46,300 nucleotides of DNA from Acidimicrobiaceae bacterium (GCA_003136415.1 PLEI01000079.1:1-46300); one strand, 5' to 3'; counted from the first letter of the stretch, positions 7,259-15,219 are shown. The notes: generated from the letters alone by a model not told the origin. Numbers and translations: made by a program.

Positions 7259-7665
7259 GAGCGAACCTGCTCGTTGTGGTGAAGGAATTGTCGCAGCAAA
7301 GTGAGCATCTGGTCCTCGTCAAGTCCTGAGCGTCGAGCCAACTTGATCCATTGCTTGAGAGACTCCTCGACAACGTCGTGATCGGACTCTCGGGAGAGGG
7401 AATCGACGTCATGAGTAATGAAAGTGCCCAGCCCGAGACGTCCTTCAGCGATACCCAGATGCTCGAGTTCGCGGTACGCACGGTGCACGGTGTTGGGATT
7501 AATGGTCACTTGAGTGACGACGTCTCTCACGGAGGGTAGTTGGTCGCCTCCACGAAGTTGGCCTAACTTAACTGCGTGTCGTACCTGATCAACGAGTTGG
7601 CGATAGGGAGCAACGCCGCTTCGAGAATCAAGTCGAAAATAAATACTTGGTCGCTTGTCTTCCAT
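7255..7665 (-). CDS. GntR-family regulator, YtrA subfamily
   Basis: 136-residue transcription factor. The N-terminal winged helix reads PYRQLVDQVRHAVKLGQLRG, then DQLPSVRDVVTQVTINPNTV, then HRAYRELEHLGIAEGRLGLG, the hallmark of GntR DNA-binding domains. The effector part is only about 50 residues, as in the short YtrA group, which typically controls its own ABC operon. It is the first gene of the three-gene operon. The ATG at 7665 has no ribosome binding site and sits directly against a repeated GTACTA sequence, so the transcript may be leaderless and autorepressed. Confidence 0.9.
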   Translation of the reverse strand: MEDKRPSIYFRLDSRSGVAPYRQLVDQVRHAVKLGQLRGGDQLPSVRDVVTQVTINPNTVHRAYRELEHLGIAEGRLGLGTFITHDVDSLSRESDHDVVEESLKQWIKLARRSGLDEDQMLTLLRQFLHHNEQVRS

Positions 7666-7685
7666 GTATTAGTACACTAGTACAC
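7666..7685. promoter_or_regulatory. Probable operator of the YtrA-type regulator, touching its start codon
   Basis: On the minus strand the 20 bases before the ATG read GTGTACTAGTGTACTAATAC: GTACTA occurs twice with an 8-base step and the SpeI-type palindrome ACTAGT lies inside. A TAGTGT at -14 to -9 relative to the ATG could be the -10 element of a leaderless transcript. Overlap of repeat, -10 and start codon suggests autorepression by the first gene product. Confidence 0.55.
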
Positions 7686-8100
7686 CTGAAATTGAACTGC
7701 GGGTATTTACTTCAGACAAATCGAGCAATGACCAAGGCGTGGGCACGGTTCGAACGAGGGCACCACATCCCAGTGACAGTTCGGGGAACGATCCCGTGGC
7801 CATACCGGGGGTCGTGGAGTTGGCGCCCGAACGACTGGCCACCCAGAGGTTTTCGCCCGAGATCGCGAAGGCCGACAGCATGCCGAAGTAGTAAGGCCCA
7901 TTGGTATTGCGCGTGTACCATCTCGGCTTGCCGCTGGTCGCTGACAACTTGGCCCCATGGGACTGGTCCCCATGGGGCTAGCGACGTAGATGTTGTCACC
8001 AGAACTGATCATCGCTGAGGGGGCGCCGAAACCGTAGCTGGTCCGTGAGTCGGTTTTGGTGGCGAGAACTGCTCCACTAGTTGAAACCGACGAGAAATTA
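7669..8100 (-). pseudogene. Remnant of a beta-propeller (YncE/NHL-like) protein
   Basis: Immediately after the smpB stop one frame reads VSTSGAVLATKT, then YGFGAPSAMISSGDNIYVAS. After a frame change near 7950-7970 the next repeat follows: LSATSGKPRWYTRNTNG, then FGMLSAFAISGENLWVASRS. The two blocks align with each other as consecutive propeller blades of about 40 residues (SG, then FG-PSA, then ISG-N-(Y/W)VAS). There is no start codon, no signal peptide and too few blades for a fold, so this is a truncated, frameshifted relic. The second frame stays open to a TAA at 7671-7669 inside the operator of the next gene. The frame break coincides with a duplicated CCCCATGGG. Confidence 0.65.
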
Positions 8101-8622
8101 TCAGCCGAATTTTTCTGCGTTTCGAATACTTCGGGCAATCTCGCGGTTGGCGTCGCGTTCGGCGATGGCTTGACGGCGGTCGTGCTGCTTACGTCCCTTG
8201 GCCAGGGCAATCTCAATCTTGGCGCGCCCGTCTTTGAAGTACATCTTGAGCGGCACGATGGTGAGTGGTTGCGTCTTGGTCCTGTCCACCAATCGGATCA
8301 ACTCGTGGTGATGCACTAGCAGCTTACGTTTGCGGTCAGGGTCGTGGCTTCCGAATCCGACGGCGAAGACCCACGGGGGAATATGCGACTGGAACAACCA
8401 GAGTTCCCCATCGTCCACGCGGGCGTAGGCCTCGGTGATTTGAGCCTTGCCTTCGCGCAACGACTTCACTTCGGACCCGGTGAGGACCAGGCCACATTCG
8501 AGGGTCTCGAGGATCTCGTAGTCGTGGCGGGCGCGACGATTCGAGGCGACCACGCGGTCGCCGTTCGCTACTTCGGACTTCGCCTTCGCGCGGCGCTCCT
8601 GCATTTGCTTGGCTCGAGCCAT
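8101..8622 (-). CDS. smpB: SsrA-binding protein SmpB
   Basis: 173-residue RNA-binding protein that brings tmRNA to stalled ribosomes. The core shows the family block ASNRRARHDYEILETLECGL, then VLTGSEVKSLREGKAQITEA, HIPPW, and RKRKLLVHHHEL, followed by LYFKDGRAKIEIALAKGRK-type sequence (here MYFKDGRAKIEIALAKGRKQ) and the basic C-terminal tail DRRQAIAERDANREIARSIR. The chosen ATG at 8622 gives a 14-20 residue basic leader. A downstream ATG at 8604 is also possible, and the upstream open frame overlaps the divergent mec gene. Its RNA partner ssrA is on the same strand 3 kb away. Confidence 0.96.
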   Translation of the reverse strand: MARAKQMQERRAKAKSEVANGDRVVASNRRARHDYEILETLECGLVLTGSEVKSLREGKAQITEAYARVDDGELWLFQSHIPPWVFAVGFGSHDPDRKRKLLVHHHELIRLVDRTKTQPLTIVPLKMYFKDGRAKIEIALAKGRKQHDRRQAIAERDANREIARSIRNAEKFG

Positions 8623-8673
8623 GAGTCCAGCGTACCGAGAGCGACGGGCGAATCGTTTCACTATCGTGGCTTC

Positions 8674-9099
8674 GTGCTCACCCTTACTTCTGACCAACGC
8701 GACGCGATGGTCGCCACCTGTATCCGTGCGCTGCCCGACGAAGGATGCGGGCTCTTGTTAGGCACTCGCGATGGAGTTGTCTCTGACGTCATACCCAGTC
8801 CCAACATCGCCGCGTCGGCCAAGATCTACGAGATCGACCCTAAGGTGCTGCTGCGGACCTTTCGACGTGCTGACGACGAGGGCCTCGAGGTCCTGGGCGT
8901 CTTTCACTCCCACACGCATTCGCCGGCCTACCCGAGCCCGACCGATATTCGCCAGGCTCCCGACCCGGGTTGGCACTACGTGTTGATTTCCCTGGCGACG
9001 GTGCGAGCGGATGTGCGCAGTTATTCGGTGGTGGACGCGCAAGTGACCGAGGAAAATGTCCGCCTCGAATGGGTCACGGGCCCCCGCGCTAACGATTAA
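8674..9099 (+). CDS. mec: Mec-type JAMM/MPN+ metalloprotease (CysO-cysteine hydrolase)
   Basis: 141-residue zinc peptidase of the M67 family. The JAMM ligands are visible: Glu in PDEGCGLLLG near residue 24, and HSHTHSPAYPSPTD near residue 76, exactly H-x-H-x7-S-x2-D. In mycobacteria the homologue releases cysteine from the CysO-Cys adduct made by CysM. Here the gene is directly followed by cysO and cysM, so the same role is very likely. The start is assigned to GTG 8674 (VLTLTSDQRDAMVA), which gives the family length; longer in-frame starts would overlap smpB on the other strand. The ribosome binding site is weak. Confidence 0.92.
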   Translation: MLTLTSDQRDAMVATCIRALPDEGCGLLLGTRDGVVSDVIPSPNIAASAKIYEIDPKVLLRTFRRADDEGLEVLGVFHSHTHSPAYPSPTDIRQAPDPGWHYVLISLATVRADVRSYSVVDAQVTEENVRLEWVTGPRAND

Positions 9100-9146
9100 A
9101 GTTGACTTGGTTAGTCAGGAATCAACTTTTCGTCGAAAGAGAACAT

Positions 9147-9428
9147 ATGTCGGCATTGCTGCGCATTCCCACCGTCTTGCGTCCCGCCATGGGCGGCGAG
9201 GCGTCAATCACGGTGGAGGGACCGACCATTGGTGCCATCCTTTCTCAGGTGACTTCGCGTTACCCGGCCGTCAAGGGCCAGCTTCTCAACGCCGACGGCA
9301 CCCTGCACCGATTCCTCAACGTCTACGTGAACGACGACGACGTGCGTTACTTGGGTGGCCTTGACGCACCCGTGGCCGATAGCGATGAGATCACGTTGCT
9401 TCCTGCGGTGGCCGGGGGAGCCTGGTAG
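9147..9428 (+). CDS. cysO: Sulfur-carrier protein CysO (MoaD/ThiS family)
   Basis: 93-residue ubiquitin-like sulfur carrier. Sequence SALLRIPTVLRPAMGGEASI, HRFLNVYVNDDDVRYLGGLD and the end ITLLPAVAGGAW match CysO. The C-terminal diglycine that accepts sulfur as a thiocarboxylate is followed by Ala-Trp, so it must be trimmed before use. In the well-known mycobacterial protein the diglycine is the natural end. The ATG at 9147 is chosen because the extra upstream residues in the open frame are not family-like. The stop shares one base with the cysM start. Confidence 0.93.
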   Translation: MSALLRIPTVLRPAMGGEASITVEGPTIGAILSQVTSRYPAVKGQLLNADGTLHRFLNVYVNDDDVRYLGGLDAPVADSDEITLLPAVAGGAW

Positions 9429-10393
9429 TGACGCGCTACGCGTCGGTTCTCGACCTCATAGGTCAGACGCCCATCGTGGACGTGAGCGCACTCTCGCCCA
9501 AACCCAACGTCACCATTCTCGCCAAGCTCGAAGGACGTAATCCCGCCGGTTCGGTTAAGGACCGCGTCGCTCTCTCGCTCATTGACGCCGCCGAAACCGA
9601 CGGTCTCTTGGTACCGGGCAAGCCCGACCAGATTTTGATCGAACCCTCATCGGGCAATACCGGCATCGCCCTGGCGATGGTGTGTCGACTGCGCGGATAT
9701 CATCTCAAGGTCGTCCTGCCCTCCAACGTCTCTCCCGAGCGTCGTCAATTGCTGCTCGCCTGGGGCGCGGAGATCATTGACTCTCCCGGCTCCGAAGGTT
9801 CCAATGGTGCGGTTCGCCTCGCCCAGCGGCTCTCGAGTGAGCACCCCGAATGGATCTTCCTCTACCAGTACGCCAATCCCAACAATCCCCTGGCGCACTA
9901 TCGCACCACGGGTCCCGAGATTTTGAATGACGTCCCCGAAATCACCCACTTCGTCGCGGGACTCGGCACATCGGGCACTCTGATGGGCGTCGGGCGCTAT
10001 TTGAAGGAGCACAGGCCCGGCACGCAGGTGTGGGCCATCGAGCCGCCGAGCGGCGAGATGGTGGATGGACTACGCAATCTCGACGACGGTTACATCCCAC
10101 CGATCTTCACCGACAATCACGGGGCCGAGATGCTCGACCGCAAGGTGGTGGTGCGCCCCAAGGAATCGATTGAGTGGACGCGGCGAATGACTGAGGTCGG
10201 TCTCTTCGTGGGCATTTCTTCGGGTGCCATTATGGCCGGCGCGGTCAAGTGTGCGTTGCTTGTTCCCGATGATCAGACGGCGACGATCGTGACCATCGCT
10301 TGCGACGACGGATGGAAGTACCTCTCCACTGGTGCGTGGAGCGACGATATCGATGAAGTCGTTGAGCGAGCGAAGAAGATCATCTACTTCTAG
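9428..10393 (+). CDS. cysM: CysO-dependent cysteine synthase B (O-phosphoserine sulfhydrylase)
   Basis: 321-residue PLP enzyme that joins O-phosphoserine (or O-acetylserine) with sulfur from thiocarboxylated CysO. The PLP lysine is Lys44 in GRNPAGSVKDRVAL. The phosphate-binding EPSSGNTGIALAM is at residues 72-84, and the glycine loop is GLGTSGTLMGVGRYLKE. Length and the C-terminal DDGWKYLSTGAW with a short tail match the CysM branch. GTG at 9428 overlaps the cysO TAG by one base. With mec and cysO it forms the complete module known from Mycobacterium tuberculosis, thought to supply cysteine under oxidative stress. Confidence 0.94.
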   Translation: MTRYASVLDLIGQTPIVDVSALSPKPNVTILAKLEGRNPAGSVKDRVALSLIDAAETDGLLVPGKPDQILIEPSSGNTGIALAMVCRLRGYHLKVVLPSNVSPERRQLLLAWGAEIIDSPGSEGSNGAVRLAQRLSSEHPEWIFLYQYANPNNPLAHYRTTGPEILNDVPEITHFVAGLGTSGTLMGVGRYLKEHRPGTQVWAIEPPSGEMVDGLRNLDDGYIPPIFTDNHGAEMLDRKVVVRPKESIEWTRRMTEVGLFVGISSGAIMAGAVKCALLVPDDQTATIVTIACDDGWKYLSTGAWSDDIDEVVERAKKIIYF

Positions 10394-10878
10394 TTTCGCT
10401 GAATCCCGTATTCGTCGATATCGATTCCGGCACCGACATTGAGAAGGAGCGGCAGGACGTTGGCATCGAGGTGCCACCCGAGCAACGGTCGTTACCGGGC
10501 ACGTCTACGTGGTCAACCTCTACCATCTGGCGCAGTCCCTGGGGTGAAAGTCGACGCCCGTTTCATCAGTGAAGTCGGGCACGACGCTCGGATGCGCGCC
10601 GCAACCCTCTCGCGGCTTCTCGATCTCGGCCAGCACTGCAGCAAACGTCGATTCGCGTGGCAAAAGCCGATCAAGAATCTGTGCGATCTGCTTATCCCGG
10701 GTGAACAGCGGGTGGTCGCATTCGATCCGCCACGAGTGGTGGCGTGGTGACAACGTGGCGAGCGATTGATCGCCCGTGACCTTGGGGGAGTCAGGCTTCA
10801 CCCCAGTTGCCTCGTGATGTCGTCAGCGGTCGTCTCAAGATTCCAAATGTCGAAAGAGGACCCTGGCTTCGTACGCAT
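10390..10878 (-). pseudogene. Frameshifted DUF4279-like gene, antisense between cysM and rph
   Basis: From an ATG at 10878 (preceded by GAGAG) the frame reads [26 protein letters not shown], then meets a TGA. One base over it resumes as [33 protein letters not shown] and a helical stretch QIAQILDRLLPRESTFAAVL. After at least one more frame change, LGWHLDANVLPLLLNVGAGI-DIDEY appears before a TAG at 10392-10390. This order (EIT-LLG, W-L, helical middle, final L-LG--LDIDEY) fits DUF4279 proteins of about 140 residues. Several independent indels point to true decay rather than a single read error. Its end overlaps the cysM stop on the other strand. Confidence 0.6.
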
Positions 10879-10957
10879 CTCTCAATCGCAGGGAGTGCGC
10901 GACCCCACTCAGATTTCTCCACTACCGTTGTCGGTCGAAAGATCTTTGAGGAGAACC

Positions 10958-11701
10958 ATGACTGAATTTCGTATCGACGGACGCACACCTGACCAGGCGC
11001 GACCGCTGTCGTTCGAGCGTGATTTCACCGAGATGGCGTTGGGATCGGTTTTGGTGAGTTTCGGTCGTACCCGTGTGCTCTGCACCGCGTCGGTCCAGGA
11101 GGACGTACCTCGCTGGCTTCGCGGCTCGGGCAAAGGCTGGGTCACCGCCGAGTATTCGATGTTGCCAGGCTCGACGCCCGACCGAGCGACTCGCGAAGCC
11201 GCCAAGGGTAAGCAGTCGGGCCGCACCCAGGAGATTCAGCGACTAATTGGGCGATCACTTCGCACCGTGACACGCCTCGAGGCGATGCCCGAGGTGTCGA
11301 TCACTGTCGACTGCGACGTTCTGCAGGCCGACGGCGGTACCCGCACCGCGTCGATCTGCGGCGGTTTCGTCGCGCTGCACGATGCGCTGACGCGCCTAGT
11401 GCAGCGCGGAGTGATCAAGGAGCATCCGCTGACCGACCTCGTTGCCGCCGTTTCGGTGGGAGTCGTCGGGGGAGTGCCGATGTTGGACTTGCCCTACGAA
11501 GAGGACAGCCGCGCCGACACCGACATGAACGTGGTCATGACTGGCTCGGGTGGCTTCGTCGAGGTGCAGGGAACGGCCGAGCTGGCTCCCTTCTCCCGCG
11601 ATGAACTCGATGTCCTGCTGGAGTTGGCGGCCGGTGGCATCAGTCTGATTCACGCCGCGCAGCGCGAGGTCCTGTCGGTCGCTCCGGCCCCTCGCCCGTG
11701 A
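10958..11701 (+). CDS. rph: Ribonuclease PH
   Basis: 247-residue phosphorolytic 3'-5' exoribonuclease that trims tRNA 3' ends. Family blocks: [20 protein letters not shown] at the N-terminus, [60 protein letters not shown], then [20 protein letters not shown] and the phosphate/metal-site area [20 protein letters not shown]. The ATG at 10958 has a good GAGGAG five bases upstream; the long upstream frame extension is not family-like. The stop overlaps the rdgB GTG by four bases, as in many actinobacteria, where rph and rdgB are neighbours. Confidence 0.96.
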   Translation: MTEFRIDGRTPDQARPLSFERDFTEMALGSVLVSFGRTRVLCTASVQEDVPRWLRGSGKGWVTAEYSMLPGSTPDRATREAAKGKQSGRTQEIQRLIGRSLRTVTRLEAMPEVSITVDCDVLQADGGTRTASICGGFVALHDALTRLVQRGVIKEHPLTDLVAAVSVGVVGGVPMLDLPYEEDSRADTDMNVVMTGSGGFVEVQGTAELAPFSRDELDVLLELAAGGISLIHAAQREVLSVAPAPRP

Positions 11702-12288
11702 CGACGTTCGTCCTCGCCACGGCGAATCCTCACAAGACGGAGGAAATGCGCGCGGTCCTGGGCGAGTTGGGCATTCAACTATTACCGCGACCGAGCGACC
11801 TGCCCGACGTTGAAGAGAACGAAGTGACTCTGGAAGGCAACGCCCTGCTAAAGGCGCGAGCGTTGGTGCACGCAACTGGTCACGCCGCCATCGCCGACGA
11901 TACGGGACTCTTTGTCGATGCGCTCAGTGGGCGTCCGGGTGTCTTCAGTGCCCGCTACGCGGGGGAGAACGCGACGTACGATGCGAACGTCGCCAAGTTG
12001 CTGGGCGAACTCGTCGACGTCCCCGCTATCGATCGGGGAGCGAGTTTTCGCACGGTGATCGCCGTGGCGTACCCGTCGGGAATGTCGATGTGCGTGGAAG
12101 GAGTCCTCGAGGGTCGCATCACTACTGCACGCCGGGGAGAGAACGGTTTTGGTTACGACCCCGTCTTCGAGCCGACGAGTGCCGGCGGGCGCACATTGGC
12201 GGAACTTTCCTCGCGGGAGAAGAACGAAAACTCGCACCGCTCACGAGCGTTGCGCTCCTTAGTCGAGGTTCTAGGAACGTCGTCGTGA
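11698..12288 (+). CDS. rdgB: Non-canonical purine NTP pyrophosphatase (dITP/XTP), RdgB/HAM1 family
   Basis: 196-residue house-cleaning enzyme that hydrolyses dITP and XTP to monophosphates. Motifs: [20 protein letters not shown] at the N-terminus, the substrate/metal block [20 protein letters not shown] with ARYAG, and [13 protein letters not shown] followed by [17 protein letters not shown]. It starts with GTG inside the rph stop (GTGA), so translation is coupled. The length is normal for the family and all expected residues are present. Confidence 0.96.
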   Translation: MTTFVLATANPHKTEEMRAVLGELGIQLLPRPSDLPDVEENEVTLEGNALLKARALVHATGHAAIADDTGLFVDALSGRPGVFSARYAGENATYDANVAKLLGELVDVPAIDRGASFRTVIAVAYPSGMSMCVEGVLEGRITTARRGENGFGYDPVFEPTSAGGRTLAELSSREKNENSHRSRALRSLVEVLGTSS

Positions 12289-12314
12289 AACTCTCACACC
12301 CTTAGGCTGGAGGC

Positions 12315-12953
12315 GTGACGCGAGCCGAGGTAGCCATGTTCCCCATGGGGATGGTTGTCTTTCCTCACCAGGTCGTTGGCTTGTGCGTCTTCGAATCTCG
12401 CTACCAGCAACTCCTTGATGACGTCTTGGACTCCCAGCTCTTTGGTACGTGTCTGATTGCGCGAGGTTCTGAAGTCGGCGGGGGCGACGAGCGAACCTTC
12501 GTCGGCACGATGTTGAAGATTCGTGGACAGCAGCGTATGGCCGACGGCAAGATTCTTGTGGTCGCCGAAGGGATGTCCTGCTTCGCGATTGAAACCTGGC
12601 TGGCCGACCGACCCTATCCCCGTGCAATTGCCGAAGAGCGGTGCTGCGACGACGTGATGATTGACCCTGACCTGTTGCGTTTGGCCGAGACGTCGGTGCG
12701 TGCACTGCGCCACCTGCAGAGTGAAGTGGCCACCGAAGAGGTCTTCGCCACCAATTGCTCGATGGCCGAAGACCCGTGGATACGCAGTTGGCAACTGTGC
12801 TCGATGACGCCCATGGCGCTGCCTGATCAGTTCAAGGTGATCTCGCTGAGTGATCCCAACGAACGCTTGCGTCTGCTGGCGGAGATTTGCTGTGAGCGCT
12901 ACGGCGACTACGAGCGCATGCTCAACGTCGACTACCACTCGCCCTTCGCCTGA
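12315..12953 (+). CDS. LON substrate-binding-domain protein (no protease or ATPase domain)
   Basis: 212-residue stand-alone LON N-terminal (PUA-like) domain. The opening VAMFPMGMVVFPHQVVGLCV, FESRYQQLLDDVL and the following GTCLIARGSEVGGGDERTFV correspond to the first half of Lon protease, and a helical C-terminal part follows (EVFATNCSMAEDPWIRSWQL). Such proteins are widespread in actinobacteria; their role is unclear, perhaps recognition of unfolded proteins. The start is GTG 12315 or ATG 12336, which begins nearer the conserved block. The gene lies 26 bases after rdgB and converges on the FKBP gene with four bases between. Confidence 0.85.
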   Translation: MTRAEVAMFPMGMVVFPHQVVGLCVFESRYQQLLDDVLDSQLFGTCLIARGSEVGGGDERTFVGTMLKIRGQQRMADGKILVVAEGMSCFAIETWLADRPYPRAIAEERCCDDVMIDPDLLRLAETSVRALRHLQSEVATEEVFATNCSMAEDPWIRSWQLCSMTPMALPDQFKVISLSDPNERLRLLAEICCERYGDYERMLNVDYHSPFA

Positions 12954-12957
12954 GTCG

Positions 12958-13329
12958 TTAGCGCAGTTCGAGCAAGTCGACGACGAAAATTAGCGTCTCG
13001 CCCGGAGCGATGATGCCCCCGGCGCCGCGGTCTCCGTATCCCAGGTGCGAGGGAATGACGAGTCGACGGCGTCCACCAATCTTCATGCCCTGTACGCCCT
13101 GGTCCCAGCCCTTGATTACGTTGCCGGCACCCAGCGGAAAGGCGAAGGGTTCGTTGCGGTTCCATGAAGCGTCAAATTCCTCGCCACTGGTCACGCCGAC
13201 GCCCACGTAGTGGACGACGGCGGTTTGACCAGTGGAAGCTTCGGCACCCGTGCCGACGATGATGTCCTCGATGAGCAATTCGCTAGGAGTGTCTCCGAGG
13301 TGTGGTTCGACGAGTGGCCTGTCCGACAT
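12958..13329 (-). CDS. FKBP-type peptidyl-prolyl cis-trans isomerase
   Basis: 123-residue single-domain FKBP. The sequence runs LIEDIIVGTGAEASTGQTAV, VHYVGVGVTSGEEFDASWNR, FPLGAGNVIKGWDQGVQGMK, IGGRRRLVIPSHLGYGDRGA, then IIAPGETLIFVVDLLEL. The FKBP active-site aromatic residues (Y in HYVG, F in EEFDASW, V and I in NVIKGWD, Y in LGYG, F in IFVVDLL) are present. There is no signal peptide, so it acts in the cytoplasm, probably as a folding helper. It lies 11 bases downstream of the helicase on the far side of that gene's stop, ATG at 13329. Confidence 0.93.
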   Translation of the reverse strand: MSDRPLVEPHLGDTPSELLIEDIIVGTGAEASTGQTAVVHYVGVGVTSGEEFDASWNRNEPFAFPLGAGNVIKGWDQGVQGMKIGGRRRLVIPSHLGYGDRGAGGIIAPGETLIFVVDLLELR

Positions 13330-13340
13330 GGTGCTCGAGC

Positions 13341-14969
13341 TTAGTAGCGACGCTCGCGGCCACCACCGACAACGCGGACGTTGCGAGCTTCACGGCCCTT
13401 AGGGCCCTGCGCCTCTTCGAAGGTGATCTTCTGACCTTGGCTGAGGGACTTGAAGCCGTCGCCTTGGATGCTCGAGAAGTGAATGAAGAGGTCGTCGCCC
13501 TTGTCATCGCTAGCGAAGCCGAAGCCCTTGGAGTCATTGAAGAAGCTCACGGTCGCTTCGCGGTTGCCCGACTTGGACGCCGCGCCGGCGAAACTGCGCT
13601 CGGGACGCGGTGCACGCTCATTGCGGTCCGCGAAGGGACGCTCGGTACGAGGACCACGTTCGTTGCGGTCAGAGAAGCTGCGCTCGGGACGCGGTGCACG
13701 CTCCGTGAAGTTGCGCTCACCCGTCGGACGGTCGCGACGCTCAAAGGAACGCGGTCCGCGCTCGCGCGGTGCGGGACGCTCGCTGCGGCCCTTGCCTCCA
13801 CGGTCGTCAATACGCTCGGACGCCACGGCGTCGTCAACGGCACCGAGGCGAATTGCCGGGGCGTCCTCACGAGACTCGATGGACATCGGAATTCCGAGTG
13901 CGCGCTGTAGGCGCTTGACCTGACCAATCGCATCTTCGCCCACCAGGGAGATGACGGCACCAGTGGCGCCGGCACGGCCGGTGCGGCCCGAGCGGTGCAA
14001 GTAGTCGGTGGCCTGCGCCGGTGGGTCGTAGTGCACGACAACCGGCAAGAGGTCAATGTGGATACCGCGAGCGGCGACGTCAGTCGCGACGAGCACCTTG
14101 ATCTGTCCGCTCTTCACGCTGCGCAGCGCGCGCTCGCGCTGGGCCTGGGTGCGGTCTCCATGCAGCGGGACGGCACTGATGCCGCGCTCTTCGAGCTGAC
14201 GAGCCAAACGGTCCGCGCCGTGCTTGGTCCGAGTGAAGATGATGGCGCGCTCGTATTCTTCGATGATGTCGGCGGCGAACTGGGGACGCTGGTCGCGCGG
14301 CACGCGCCAGAAGTAGTGGTCAACGTCGTTGGGGGCTTCTTCGCCGACCACGTCGTGAATGGCGGCGTTATTGGTGAATTCCTTGACGAGTGACTTGACG
14401 TCGGGGCCCATCGTGGCCGAGAACAACATCACGTGGCGGTCACGCGGGGTGGCGCTCATGATGCGGCGAACGGCGGGCAAGAAGCCCATGTCGGCCATGC
14501 GGTCGGCTTCGTCGACGATCACGGTCGTGATCTCGGAGAGGTCAAAAGCACCCTGCTCGAGCATGTCCTCGAGGCGGCCGGGGCACGCGACGACGACGTC
14601 AACGCCGAAGTTGAGGGCCTTGCGCGCCACGTTGTACGAAGTACCGCCGTAAATGCAGATGACGCGGCGACCACGGTCGTCGGTCAAGTTAGCGAGTTCC
14701 TTCTGCACCTGGGCAGCGAGCTCACGGGTGGGAACGAGGACGAGGCCGAGGGGCTTGCGCGGACGCGCCTTGCCCAGACGAGCCATGAGGGGAAGGCCGA
14801 AGGCGAGGGTTTTCCCCGAACCGGTGACGGCTTTTCCGACGACGTCGCGTCCGGCGAGAGCGTCGGGAAGAGCGGCCTCCTGGATGGGAAACGCTTCGGT
14901 AATACCGCGCTCGGCGAGGCGCTCGACAAGGTTCGACGGCACGCCGAGGTCGGCAAAGGACATGGACAT
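13341..14969 (-). CDS. DEAD-box RNA helicase fused to a C-terminal cold-shock domain
   Basis: 542 residues from the ATG at 14969 (GGAG four bases upstream). The RecA-like core is complete: Q-motif PIQEAALPDALAGRD, motif I AVTGSGKT at 47-54, PTRELA at 80-85, DEAD at 153-156, SAT at 184-186, VATDVAARGIHID near 294-306, and HRSGRTGRAG at 325-334. A basic, low-complexity linker (about 375-465) contains three 14-residue repeats of the type ERAPRPERSFSDRN. The last 70 residues form a cold-shock domain with RNP1 KGFGFA and RNP2 DLFIHF. DEAD-box proteins usually end in an RGG tail or a DbpA-like domain; a C-terminal cold-shock fold would add single-stranded RNA binding. The likely role is RNA unwinding in ribosome assembly or cold adaptation. 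The approximately 200 untranslated bases upstream could hold a regulated leader. Confidence 0.93.
   Translation of the reverse strand: MSMSFADLGVPSNLVERLAERGITEAFPIQEAALPDALAGRDVVGKAVTGSGKTLAFGLPLMARLGKARPRKPLGLVLVPTRELAAQVQKELANLTDDRGRRVICIYGGTSYNVARKALNFGVDVVVACPGRLEDMLEQGAFDLSEITTVIVDEADRMADMGFLPAVRRIMSATPRDRHVMLFSATMGPDVKSLVKEFTNNAAIHDVVGEEAPNDVDHYFWRVPRDQRPQFAADIIEEYERAIIFTRTKHGADRLARQLEERGISAVPLHGDRTQAQRERALRSVKSGQIKVLVATDVAARGIHIDLLPVVVHYDPPAQATDYLHRSGRTGRAGATGAVISLVGEDAIGQVKRLQRALGIPMSIESREDAPAIRLGAVDDAVASERIDDRGGKGRSERPAPRERGPRSFERRDRPTGERNFTERAPRPERSFSDRNERGPRTERPFADRNERAPRPERSFAGAASKSGNREATVSFFNDSKGFGFASDDKGDDLFIHFSSIQGDGFKSLSQGQKITFEEAQGPKGREARNVRVVGGGRERRY
13578..13703 (-). repeat. 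Three tandem 42-bp units encoding the helicase linker repeats
   Basis: Units at 13662-13703, 13620-13661 and 13578-13619 encode ERAPRPERSFSDRN, ERGPRTERPFADRN and ERAPRPERSFAGAA. The first and third are nearly identical at the DNA level. Charged Arg/Glu repeats of this kind are expected to be disordered and RNA-interacting. Copy number could vary between strains by slippage. Confidence 0.85.
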
Positions 14970-15219
14970 ATGACTCCTACAAGTTGAGATGAGCCCAACT
15001 CGATATGTCACAGTCGAATCGGCTCCACCGCGAAATGCGGCACAGACAGCGAATGCAACGCTAGCAGGTCCCGCTACTCAATGCCACAAATGTTTGATTC
15101 GACCTCGCCCATCGCGCGCAGATACCTGCCATCTGCGGTCGATCGCAACGAATTCGATCGGTGTCGCCGAATCGTTTGGGCCAGAACATTTGCTGCTTCT
15201 CGCGTGCCAGCGAGTGCAC

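Noticed and set aside
10520..10801. Stand-alone 93-residue gene on the minus strand
   Set aside because: Matching sequence before and after in other frames shows it is the middle of a broken DUF4279 gene.
13302..13910. Long plus-strand frames opposite the helicase linker
   Set aside because: They are antisense shadows created by the repetitive Arg/Glu codons; the minus frame carries every helicase and cold-shock motif.
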